DNA from: Desulfocapsa sp. | GTDB lineage: Bacteria; Desulfobacterota; Desulfobulbia; Desulfobulbales; Desulfocapsaceae | Reading direction: 5' to 3' | Assembly (NCBI GenBank): GCA_022712895.1 | Contig: JAFLJS010000039.1 | Span: 1 to 64,000 of the forward strand | DNA: 64,000 nt | In this document: in pieces, positions 1 to 8,018 of the stretch | Position numbering within the stretch: the stretch's first letter is position 1 | Layout of the letters: every line of letters begins with the position of its first letter | The notes under the pieces: model-generated | What the model saw: the letters and a program-made list of their open reading frames with translations, nothing else | Databases searched by the model: none | What the model was told of the DNA's origin: nothing | Position numbers and translations under genes: made by a program

Positions 1-90
1 GCTGGGTACCGTTCGAGCGATTTGTTCTCGGTGTACGCTTCAGCGTGCCGGGAACTAATCAGGTCGGTCGGTGTACCGCACAGCTCGGCC

Positions 91-121
91 GTTCCAGGAT
101 GCACGCAGTGCATCCTGGAAC
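91..121. terminator. Perfect 14-bp hairpin, possible terminator
   Basis: Bases 91-104 are perfectly complementary to 108-121 with a three-base loop. On the plus strand the stem is followed by TTGTTTATC, a short T-rich tail, so it could end a transcript entering from the left. The palindrome would also fold on the minus strand, where it lies downstream of the small frame at 181-213. Confidence 0.45.
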
Positions 122-180
122 TTGTTTATCACCGTATTACACATTTACTTGTATACTTTTAGCACCAACCACATATAAAA

Positions 181-213
181 CTAAAAAATGAACCTATCAA
201 TACTCCAGGCCAT
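181..213 (-). other. Ten-codon frame with strong SD (leader peptide or gene remnant)
   Basis: On the minus strand an AGGAGGA Shine-Dalgarno sequence (221-227) lies seven bases before ATG (211-213). The frame encodes only MAWSIDRFIF before TAG (181-183). Such a site is unusual without a gene behind it. It could be a leader peptide ahead of the hairpin at 91-121, or the start of a decayed gene. No family can be assigned. Confidence 0.3.
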
Positions 214-410
214 AATTTCTTCCTCCTATGTCAAAACAACATCACACATCCTTACATATTGTAACTACAGGAAAAACAACAAGACAACGACACAGAATCA
301 AACGATAGTGACTTCTTCACGGCACCCAAGGATATCTACAGTCCCGCGATATACGTAGTGTCGATAAAAAGATACTTTACATATCTCAAGATAATTCAAC
401 CAAAAGACAG

Positions 411-438
411 CTGACAACTGACAACTGACAACTGAAAA
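411..438. repeat. Tandem CTGACAA repeat
   Basis: Three exact head-to-tail copies of CTGACAA (411-431) are followed by a fourth variant, CTGAAAA. It is a short intergenic repeat with no nearby gene start that it would obviously control. Confidence 0.7.
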
Positions 439-575
439 CCAGCGAAAAACTTTCTTCAGAGGAGAAGAGCTACTCGACACAACATGAAATTGCAAGCTAT
501 TTTAAACTCTTAGGGCATATCGACAGACTATTAAGCCACCACCCTCGCCCTCCGAAGAAAAGAGTAGTCTATAAT

Positions 576-2123
576 TTAGCGCCCTTGAGACTGTTGCTCC
601 ATCAATTGCTTACCAAGCGCTGTCACCTGTCGCTGTTTAACAATATGTTTGTAAACAATGTAATACTTATAGATATTGCCCACATACTGCACCGTTTCAC
701 GGCCAATACGAAGGGATGCCACCACCTCCACATTATTGAACCACACATCAGGATCTAATCCTTTACTGGCTGCCTCTTTGCGTAACTTGGCAACCCTTGC
801 CGGTCCAGCATTGTAGGCGGCAATAGCGAAAAGATTACTGTTCAGTTCATCCATTGAATTATCTGAAAAATATCTACTCTTAATAAACCGAAGGTATTTG
901 GCACCGGCATGGATATTATTTTCTAGAATTTCTATATGTTCAATGGCTACGTTTTTATCCTGGGCAGTGCTGGGTAAGACCTGCATAATACCTATAGCAC
1001 CTGCTTTACTGCGCTTTTGCTGATCAAGTCCAGACTCCTGAAAGGCTAGGGCTATGAGTAACAGGTGAGGCCAATCATACTGAAGTCCATATTTCTGAAA
1101 CAATTCATAGGCCTGCTGGTACTTGATTCGCGTTACTTCTTCCAAGTTGTTTTTGATGTAGCTGCTATTCACCAGATACTTTGTGAAAAGCATATTGCCT
1201 GCAAGGGTGCCTTTTTTATTTTCTTTTACAAAACCGTTTACAACCTGGAGGAGTTCAGGCGTTTGTTTACGAACGGCCAATGCGATATTGCCACCTACGC
1301 GCAGCTTCAGTTTGCTCTGCAACTTGATATTAGAAAAAATCTTGCCCCAGAATTGTGCCTTATGCGCGTCCATTACAATCATGGGAATCAGCCCTGCATT
1401 CATCATCTCCAGCAGATCTTCATCTTCAAGGTACTCATCTGCAATATGCAGCGTAACTGGCTTTTTATTAAGGGATGTTAAGGTAGCATTCAATTTCTGG
1501 AGGGATTCGTAGTAACTGCTGGATTTTCTCACGTAGATATCCTGACCGGAAAGATCAAAGATATTTCCCAACAGTGGAATATTTGCAGAACTGACAACTA
1601 TCTCTTCCACATTCTCAAGGAGCGGATCACTGAAATCCACCAGTTTCTGCCTCTCCTCTGTTATTGTGAGATTGCCTGCCACGATATCACCATACCCCTG
1701 TTTGAGGTATGGAATCAGATTCTTTCGTGAGGTTGGAATAACAACAACCTTTACCTGCATATGTTTGCTTTTCAGGTGTTTATTCACGTAGCGCTCAAAG
1801 GCCATCATATTGTCATAGGTAAGCCCCCGTTTTTGACCTTTATCCAGAAAGAAGAATGTTTTCCCTGGCGGAATTAATACTCGGATAATTCTGCGGCCAA
1901 CCATTTCTGTATAATCTCCGAGCCAGACTTCATGGCTCCAGATATCATCTGGCAATTCTGATGTTGTTAAATGTTCAGCTATTGTGGATGGAGGAGGGAG
2001 TTTTTGCGTCTGGGATATCTCTGCGGCTTGTTCTTTTTGTACTCGTATTTTGAGAAAAGAGAAAATAAAGATGAGCAACAAGACGGCCAGGGCAACGGCA
2101 ACATATGCTCTATTCTTTTTCAT
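576..2123 (-). CDS. mltF: MltF-like membrane-bound lytic murein transglycosylase
   Basis: The 515-residue product has one N-terminal membrane anchor (about residues 7-25), which would place the rest in the periplasm. Residues ~75-320 form a solute-binding-protein-3 type domain ending with typical motifs (ITEERQKLVDFSDP). Residues ~345-490 form an SLT lysozyme-like domain with the catalytic Glu in AFQESGLDQ, then GAIGIMQVLP and AAYNAGPARV. This domain order is that of MltF, which cleaves the glycan strand of peptidoglycan to anhydro-muropeptides. The gene lies 11 bp behind the yvcK-like gene, so it is probably co-transcribed with it and mdh. The start is a clear ATG. Assignment is secure at family level. 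Confidence 0.9.
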   Translation of the reverse strand: MKKNRAYVAVALAVLLLIFIFSFLKIRVQKEQAAEISQTQKLPPPSTIAEHLTTSELPDDIWSHEVWLGDYTEMVGRRIIRVLIPPGKTFFFLDKGQKRGLTYDNMMAFERYVNKHLKSKHMQVKVVVIPTSRKNLIPYLKQGYGDIVAGNLTITEERQKLVDFSDPLLENVEEIVVSSANIPLLGNIFDLSGQDIYVRKSSSYYESLQKLNATLTSLNKKPVTLHIADEYLEDEDLLEMMNAGLIPMIVMDAHKAQFWGKIFSNIKLQSKLKLRVGGNIALAVRKQTPELLQVVNGFVKENKKGTLAGNMLFTKYLVNSSYIKNNLEEVTRIKYQQAYELFQKYGLQYDWPHLLLIALAFQESGLDQQKRSKAGAIGIMQVLPSTAQDKNVAIEHIEILENNIHAGAKYLRFIKSRYFSDNSMDELNSNLFAIAAYNAGPARVAKLRKEAASKGLDPDVWFNNVEVVASLRIGRETVQYVGNIYKYYIVYKHIVKQRQVTALGKQLMEQQSQGR

Positions 2124-2134
2124 CTTTTATCTAA

Positions 2135-4444
2135 TCAATGGCCAAAGACGACTTCACGGAAAAAATCAGTAAGCTTTTCTCGACGACTTCGCATTCGTAC
2201 CTGTTCAGGGATCAGATCCGAGCGGTCAATCCTGATTACCGCCATTTTATACTCAATGTGTGAGGCAAATCGGTTATCCAGATACCATGCATAAGTCAGT
2301 CCAAAAAGTAGGCCCGGTGGGGTGAAGCCTTCTTTACCATTTACAATTCTAGTGAAATGCTGAGGATCGTCTGGATCTTGAACCATTCGGGAAAGTGCCA
2401 GGAAGAGAGCCAAGTTCTCTTCTGAGAAAAAGCATTTTCGCTCTTCACTGTCTTTTATTTGCAGATGGTAGGCCTTACCCAGAAAAAGCCCGTCGTTTCG
2501 AATATTACGAATTTCTTTACTCTTTGCATAGTTGCCAAGCAGGGATTGACCAAGGGCGACTAAAAAAGCAATCTCCAGATGCGTTTCAGAATCAAATTGG
2601 TCCTGTCTGATCTTCACAAAACCATCATAGGGATCATAAAAAGAGTAGACCCGATCCCAATTCTGGTTCCGTTTCCAATTTTCTGTGGGAATACATTGAA
2701 TACCGTTAACAAGTTGTAGATGGCTAAGAGGTATATCCTTATGGTCCCAGAGGATGCGCTGCAGAATCTTTCGGACATTGATGGGGTGGCGACTTTTCTC
2801 AGCGGTGAGTTGTATTGAAATCCCTGCCAGATATTCATCTATCTTTTTATGCCGCAGGCAGGGAATCATCATACCCGTCAGATGTTTTTCATATTCTGGC
2901 TTTTCCACTGTGCAACAGACCTGAGACATGGAGGTTGCGGGCAGATGACAAAAGCCAGCCCATAGTGTTTGAACAACATGGGAAAATTGTTGTGGATCAT
3001 GGCGAATCACACCAGAATCACGCAGTGCAGACTTTGAATAAATACTGCACTCAAGGGGCACAATTCCGTGTTTTCTGACCTTGTCTCTATCTAAATAAAT
3101 GGGGATCTTCCCTTCAACGGCATAGCTCTGAATGACTGTTGCCGGAACATCTTTAAAAGAGAGGCAAAGTACCTTATTAAAAAGGCCATTGGTTCCTCCG
3201 GGAATATTCTGTTCGTAGGCTTCCAACAGATCAGAAAGATGAAATTTACGATCCGGTTCAGCAAGACTAAGATCTGTCTCCCCTGCCTGCACCCAGAGGT
3301 TGGAGACCAGAATTTTCAGGGCTTTCTGATTCTTTTTCACCGCTTCAGCAATACCCGGGATCTGAAAGATAGGGATCAATGAAGTGTACAAACTACCCGG
3401 CGCCATGATCATAATATCAGCAGATTCGATCAGCGTCTTGATATCAGGAGCAAGGACTGGTTCCTCACAAAAATTCACACACACATGTTCAACAGGACAA
3501 TTGCGGCGCGCTGCTCCAGACTTATGTTCACCCGTTACCTGCACACCATTGGTATAGCGAACACTGAGTTCAGCGGGAACTGTTGAGCAAGGAACGACAG
3601 CCCTTTCATCAGCTCCCAGTATTACACAAAGGGATGCTATTCCCCTGTTGAGATTTTGACGGAGCAGTTCATGTTCCGTAAGCAGATCTTCAGCATTATA
3701 ATGCGGTGGTATCTGTTCATAGACTGAGGATACCAGAATGAGATTCCCGAGACATTGTGGTCTTTCCAATGTTACACGTAAACGAGTATCGTCAAACAGG
3801 TTTTCCACTGCTCTTTTAAGAAGCAGAGTGATGGGACTAGGGAGGACAGTCTGCTTACTGAGCCCACAATCACGAAGCAACTGCTCACTATTTTCAGGTT
3901 TTACAGAAAATCGATAGTTAAAAACATCTGCCAGTACAGCAACACAGGCAGTGGACTGCCCCACGGATAAACCATATAAATCCTGAAGTTTACTCAGCTG
4001 AATGGAAGAGAGTAAAACGTGTCGAATATCACCAAGGGCAATAAGAGGAAGATCTTTTAGCATCTCCCCCGTTGAACCACCATCGTCTGTGATACAAACG
4101 ATGGAACGTGTTTTGGGAAACAGATTTTTGAGCCCTGAAAAAGGATCTTTTATCCAGGAAACGGCACGGCTGTCGCCACCAATGATGGTGGAGAGCCCAG
4201 TACCACCACCAAATACCACTACCTGTAGCTCCGACACGGGTTCCCGGGCCAGAGCATTTTTTATCTGCTGTAGACTGGCTGCTGATTCCGGAGGAATACC
4301 GGATGGCACACCGGAAAGAGCCAGTTCCACAAGCTTTTCCGCCAGGTCTTCATGTGGGAGAAGATCGAGCGGAGATAGGCTTATCCCTTCTATTCGGGAA
4401 AGGCTGGCAGAGACACTAACATCCTTTTCAGGTCTGTTTTGCAA
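2135..4444 (-). CDS. YvcK/CofD-family protein with long C-terminal extension
   Basis: Residues ~70-85 carry the glycine-rich motif GGGTGLSTIIGG of the CofD/YvcK fold. This is followed by VCITDDGGSTGEM, ALGDIRH and MIMAPGSLYTSLIP, all typical of YvcK. YvcK proteins bind UDP-sugars and affect gluconeogenic growth and cell-wall synthesis. At 769 residues this is about twice the usual size; roughly residues 540-769 are an extension I do not recognise. The only in-frame start near mdh is TTG at 4444, seven bases after the mdh stop, with no strong SD, so translation may be coupled to mdh. The following mltF fits a cell-wall connection. The biochemical function is inferred from family only. Confidence 0.75.
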   Translation of the reverse strand: MQNRPEKDVSVSASLSRIEGISLSPLDLLPHEDLAEKLVELALSGVPSGIPPESAASLQQIKNALAREPVSELQVVVFGGGTGLSTIIGGDSRAVSWIKDPFSGLKNLFPKTRSIVCITDDGGSTGEMLKDLPLIALGDIRHVLLSSIQLSKLQDLYGLSVGQSTACVAVLADVFNYRFSVKPENSEQLLRDCGLSKQTVLPSPITLLLKRAVENLFDDTRLRVTLERPQCLGNLILVSSVYEQIPPHYNAEDLLTEHELLRQNLNRGIASLCVILGADERAVVPCSTVPAELSVRYTNGVQVTGEHKSGAARRNCPVEHVCVNFCEEPVLAPDIKTLIESADIMIMAPGSLYTSLIPIFQIPGIAEAVKKNQKALKILVSNLWVQAGETDLSLAEPDRKFHLSDLLEAYEQNIPGGTNGLFNKVLCLSFKDVPATVIQSYAVEGKIPIYLDRDKVRKHGIVPLECSIYSKSALRDSGVIRHDPQQFSHVVQTLWAGFCHLPATSMSQVCCTVEKPEYEKHLTGMMIPCLRHKKIDEYLAGISIQLTAEKSRHPINVRKILQRILWDHKDIPLSHLQLVNGIQCIPTENWKRNQNWDRVYSFYDPYDGFVKIRQDQFDSETHLEIAFLVALGQSLLGNYAKSKEIRNIRNDGLFLGKAYHLQIKDSEERKCFFSEENLALFLALSRMVQDPDDPQHFTRIVNGKEGFTPPGLLFGLTYAWYLDNRFASHIEYKMAVIRIDRSDLIPEQVRMRSRREKLTDFFREVVFGH

Positions 4445-4450
4445 GGTGGC

Positions 4451-5377
4451 TTATAATCCGGTTGCCTGCATCTGTTTTTCAACTGCCTGTACAGAAAGTT
4501 GTAGAGCTTCTTTTTCTTCATCGGTGAGTTCAAACTCAAGGATCTTTTCAACACCCTTCTCACCAAGAACAACAGGCACGCCAAGAAAATATCCGGAAAC
4601 ACCAAATTCACCTTCCAGATATGCCGCACAAGGAAGCACTCGTTTGGAATCGGTAAGTACTGCTTCTGCCATTTCGACAGCAGCAAGGCCCGGTGTATAA
4701 AAAGCTGATCCAGTTTTCAGATGATTTACAATTTCAAGACCACCAGTCTGGGTTCTATGCACAATTGCGTCGATCTCTTCTTTGGAAAGCAGATCTGTGA
4801 TGGGTACACCAGCAACATTGGCAAGACGAACCATGGGCATCATGTTATCGCCATGGATTCCAAGAACAAGTGCGTTCACATCTTTTGGTGCAACACCTAA
4901 AGCATCTGCTAAAAATGTGCGGTATCTTGCTGAATCAAGCACGCCAGCCATGCCAATCACTTTTTCTTTGGGATGTCCGGTTACTTTAAAAGCAGTGTGT
5001 ACCATGGCATCGATGGGGTTGGTCACTACGATAAGAATACAATCGGGAGAATGCTTTACAGCTTCTTCGGCACAAGATTTGACAATGGCAACATTAATAG
5101 CCAGAAGATCATCGCGAGACATACCAGGTTTTCTGGCAAGACCAGCGCAGAGAATCACAACGTCTGAATTAGCAGAATCGTTATAATCATTACTACCCTG
5201 TACTTTGTAATGAAAACCTTCGACGGGTCCTGATTGGGAAAGGTCAAGGGCCTTTCCCTGTGGGATTCCTTCTACAACATCAAGCAGTACGATATTTCCA
5301 AGGTTCTTGGCAGCGGCCCAGTGAGCAGCAGTAGCGCCGACGTTTCCAGCACCTATGATGGTTATTTTTTTCCTCAT
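4451..5377 (-). CDS. mdh: Malate dehydrogenase (LDH-like type)
   Basis: The 308-residue product has the NAD-binding GAGNVGATAAHW loop at the N-terminus. It also has the substrate-specificity loop ARKPGMSRDDLL, VVTNPIDAM, and the catalytic His in GIHGDNMMP. Together these mark the LDH-like malate dehydrogenase that interconverts malate and oxaloacetate with NAD. Length is normal. ATG is preceded by AGGAAAGAG. It is first in the mdh-yvcK-mltF set. Its upstream region, shared with divergent rsmJ, contains one copy of the palindromic repeat family. Confidence 0.95.
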   Translation of the reverse strand: MRKKITIIGAGNVGATAAHWAAAKNLGNIVLLDVVEGIPQGKALDLSQSGPVEGFHYKVQGSNDYNDSANSDVVILCAGLARKPGMSRDDLLAINVAIVKSCAEEAVKHSPDCILIVVTNPIDAMVHTAFKVTGHPKEKVIGMAGVLDSARYRTFLADALGVAPKDVNALVLGIHGDNMMPMVRLANVAGVPITDLLSKEEIDAIVHRTQTGGLEIVNHLKTGSAFYTPGLAAVEMAEAVLTDSKRVLPCAAYLEGEFGVSGYFLGVPVVLGEKGVEKILEFELTDEEKEALQLSVQAVEKQMQATGL

Positions 5378-5405
5378 TGTTCTCTTTCCTGTTTCAAAAT
5401 TTATG

Positions 5406-5554
5406 GACTCGTAAAAACCCAGATTTCAGATGATTAAGTAAAAAACTTCATACCCGAGGCGCAAACATTCTCTATCATTTCGGCGTACTAAGGTAAGTCG
5501 TAATGATAGAAAATATGCAGCAACGAAGGAGATGGAGAGTTTTACAACGCCATC
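5406..5554. repeat. Palindromic repeat family, copy A
   Basis: A ~150 bp imperfect inverted repeat lies between mdh and rsmJ, in reverse orientation to copy B (15032-15186) and nearly identical to it. A central hairpin core (CGGCGTACTAAGG...AGTCG) is enclosed by the complementary pair TCTATCATT / AATGATAGA. Outer arms carry CTTCAT...GAGGCGC on one side and GCAACGAAGGAGATGGAGAG on the other. The extension at 5406-5428 (CTCGTAAAAACCCAGATTT) is shared with copy B but not with copies C and D. Confidence 0.85.
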
Positions 5555-5656
5555 AAAGTTTATTTTTTCGCATGACTCACGATTCACTCTTATGTCTTAC
5601 TGCTTATACCCAACTTTTCAGTTGTTTTCAAGGTATTGCCCTGTTACTCTTCGGCC

Positions 5657-6418
5657 ATGCTTACAGACCTCAATAAACCCTCCCAATCTGCTGCCATCTC
5701 GTTCCAACCAGGCGAAACAAGACTCCAGCAACAGGCTGAAGAGCTTGCTGTAAAGCTGCAACTACCGATCATTCAGCATGCAGAGGATAATTGCCCTAAA
5801 ACCCTCCTCTTCTATAGCAAAAACGGACTTGAGCTTCGGTACCACAATGCAATCCAAGGCAAACTCTACGTTGATTTTCAGGCTGCCAGCCTCCTTTACC
5901 GCAAACGACATGGTGGTGGGACTAAACAGGCTCTGGCCCGTGCAGTTGGCATAAAAGCCAACATAAGGCCCACGATTCTGGACGCCACGGCAGGGCTTGG
6001 TATCGACAGCCACCTACTTGCATGTTTTGGCTGCAAGGTACGTATGATTGAACGATCCCCCTTTTTAGCAGCATTGCTTGAGGATGGTCTGCAACGTATT
6101 CAGGCCAACAATCCACACCTGCTCCACGGAGAAGCTGCGACACTCATTGCAAAACCTGAAAATATCGTCGACACCATATATCTGGATCCCATGTATCCCC
6201 ATCGTAACAAGTCCGCACTCAACAAGCAGGAGATGCGTATTATCCGTGAACTGGTTGGTGATGATAACGATGCCGACAAGGTTTTCCTGGCAGCGATAAA
6301 ACATGCAGAAAAACGAGTAGTTGTAAAACGTCCCAAGGGCGCGCCACTGCTTTGTGACACCCCCCCCAGCCATGTAATCAAAATGAAGAACAGCCGCTTT
6401 GATGTGTATATGATCTGA
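5657..6418 (+). CDS. rsmJ: 16S rRNA m2G1516 methyltransferase RsmJ
   Basis: The product is about 253 residues from the ATG at 5657; a TTG at 5636 would add seven residues. It contains KLYVDFQAASLLYRKRHGGG, the SAM-binding DATAGLGIDSHLLACFG, and YLDPMYPHRNKSAL with the catalytic DPMYP motif. VVVKRP and a C-terminal RFDVYM follow. All are hallmarks of RsmJ, which methylates a guanine near the 3' end of 16S rRNA. The ATG matches usual RsmJ length better, though no strong SD is visible. A run of eight C (6360-6367) near the 3' end is a possible slippage spot, but the frame is intact. Confidence 0.92.
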   Translation: MLTDLNKPSQSAAISFQPGETRLQQQAEELAVKLQLPIIQHAEDNCPKTLLFYSKNGLELRYHNAIQGKLYVDFQAASLLYRKRHGGGTKQALARAVGIKANIRPTILDATAGLGIDSHLLACFGCKVRMIERSPFLAALLEDGLQRIQANNPHLLHGEAATLIAKPENIVDTIYLDPMYPHRNKSALNKQEMRIIRELVGDDNDADKVFLAAIKHAEKRVVVKRPKGAPLLCDTPPSHVIKMKNSRFDVYMI

Positions 6419-6551
6419 CACACAGCATTTCCCCTTAATGGTTTCATCAGCGCTATCATCCAATTATTCTGTTCAATGGCTGCAATCTATGATTGAATTA
6501 CTGCTATAATCAAAACATATTCCAGCCCTGAGCCCGAAGGAGCCAATAAAC

Positions 6552-8003
6552 ATGTTCAAACAGAGAAAAAGACTGGTTACATTTATCACAGTCCTGCTTA
6601 TCAGTGGTTTCTTACTTACCAGCCTTGCCAGTTACTTTGTCTCAATCGCATCCCTCAGGCACCAAGTCACCTATAGTGAACTGCCACTCACCAGTGATAA
6701 TATCTACTCTGAAATCCAACGTGATCTTCTACAGCCACTTTTCATCTCATCGCTCATGGCTTCAGACACATTCCTACGCGATTGGGTCTTAAATGAAGAG
6801 CAAAGCCATGACGCAATCATTCGATATTTAAACGAAATCCAGACAAGATATAACACCGTCACAGCATTTTTCATTTCAGAGCACACACGCAACTACTACC
6901 ACCCTGACGGCCTGGTGAAACAGGTGAGTCCTGATGAAAGCAGTGATGCCTGGTACTTTCGAGTTCGTGACTTGAAGGAAGATTATGAAATAAACGTGGA
7001 CAGTGATAAGGAAAACAACAATGCCCTAACCTTTTTCATTAACTATCGGGTGTATGACTACCAGAATAATTTTATAGGTGCTACCGGTGTTGGTTTAACA
7101 GTCAACTCAGTACAAAAGCTCATCAACCACTATCAGGACAAATACCAGCGAGACATCCTGTTTATTGACAGGAAAGGCAATATCAAACTCAGTAATTACA
7201 CTTCAGCCACAGGAAAAAACTCCCCACAAGCTGCAGAGTTGTACACACTTTTACAAGACCAGGATTTAATAACAAAAATCACCTCAAATAACTCGCTGTC
7301 ACTGCAACATAAATACAACGATCAACAGGTTCTACTCAACAGCAGATTTATAGATGAGTTTGACTGGTATCTGGTTGTATTACAGACTGAGCTGCCAGGA
7401 TCTAATAAACTTGTAAAGGCACTGTTTCTCAATCTGGCGATTTGTGCTGTTATCAGCACAGTCGTACTTGTACTCACTAATCGAACAATATCCTTTTACC
7501 AGAAGGATATTGAAACAATGGCCTCAAAAGACAAGTTAACCGGTCTTTACAACAGGCATGCCCTGGATATGTTATTCAAGCAGGTTCTTCTTGACCTGAA
7601 GCGGCACCCAACGGATCTTTCACTATTATTGCTGGATATAGATCATTTTAAACAGATTAACGACACCTACGGCCACCTGGCTGGAGACGCTATCTTAAAA
7701 CATATTGCAGAACTCATATCACAACGATTACGGGAAGTTGATATCGTCAGCCGCTGGGGTGGAGAAGAATTTCTGATCATTTTAAAGGGATGTGACATTA
7801 AAACTGCCACCAACAAGGCTGAGGAATTACGTCTGGGCATCATGAACAATCCACTCAGCTACGAAAAAAATACTATTGAGTGCACCGCAAGTATAGGCAT
7901 TGCGGTGTATGAAGAGGATGACGGAAGTGATGACATGATAAATAGTGCAGACAGGGCTATGTACAAGGCAAAAGAACAGGGACGAAATCGGGTCTGTTCT
8001 TAA
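6552..8003 (+). CDS. Membrane-bound diguanylate cyclase with periplasmic sensor
   Basis: Two membrane segments (about residues 10-30 and 290-312) enclose a ~260-residue periplasmic domain of dCACHE type, suggested by YYHPDG and AWYFRV followed by IGATGVGL. The cytoplasmic C-terminus is a GGDEF domain starting at KDKLTGLYNRHAL. Its active-site motif is GGEEF (about residues 403-407), and an REVD inhibitory I-site lies five residues before it. Both indicate an active, feedback-inhibited cyclase making cyclic di-GMP. AAGGAG precedes the ATG at good spacing. The signal sensed is unknown. Confidence 0.9.
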   Translation: MFKQRKRLVTFITVLLISGFLLTSLASYFVSIASLRHQVTYSELPLTSDNIYSEIQRDLLQPLFISSLMASDTFLRDWVLNEEQSHDAIIRYLNEIQTRYNTVTAFFISEHTRNYYHPDGLVKQVSPDESSDAWYFRVRDLKEDYEINVDSDKENNNALTFFINYRVYDYQNNFIGATGVGLTVNSVQKLINHYQDKYQRDILFIDRKGNIKLSNYTSATGKNSPQAAELYTLLQDQDLITKITSNNSLSLQHKYNDQQVLLNSRFIDEFDWYLVVLQTELPGSNKLVKALFLNLAICAVISTVVLVLTNRTISFYQKDIETMASKDKLTGLYNRHALDMLFKQVLLDLKRHPTDLSLLLLDIDHFKQINDTYGHLAGDAILKHIAELISQRLREVDIVSRWGGEEFLIILKGCDIKTATNKAEELRLGIMNNPLSYEKNTIECTASIGIAVYEEDDGSDDMINSADRAMYKAKEQGRNRVCS

Positions 8004-8018
8004 CAAACAGGGAAAACA

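Larger units (their letters stand above)
1..575. other. Gene-poor left edge
   Basis: I see no convincing coding sequence here. The 65-codon minus-strand frame at 298-495 has low-complexity composition and no recognisable family. The stretch holds a strong hairpin (91-121), a very short minus-strand frame with an excellent ribosome binding site (181-213), and a short tandem repeat (411-438). The first ~120 bases are more GC-rich than the rest, so they may belong to a different unit running off the left edge. Confidence 0.5.

Noticed and set aside
1-103. Minus-strand open frame entering the hairpin and running off the left edge
   Set aside because: An ATG inside the palindrome opens a ~34-codon frame, but there is no SD, no recognised motif, and the start sits in a likely structural element.
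411-438. CTGACAA tandem repeat as CRISPR or iteron array
   Set aside because: Unit of seven bases with no spacers and only three exact copies; no replication gene nearby.
298-495. 65-codon minus-strand open frame near the left edge
   Set aside because: Ser/Phe/Val-rich low-complexity peptide, no SD, spans the tandem CTGACAA repeat; most likely chance.
6360-6367. C8 run in rsmJ as a frameshift or phase-variation site
   Set aside because: The frame is intact through the conserved RFDVYM end; nothing shows variation.
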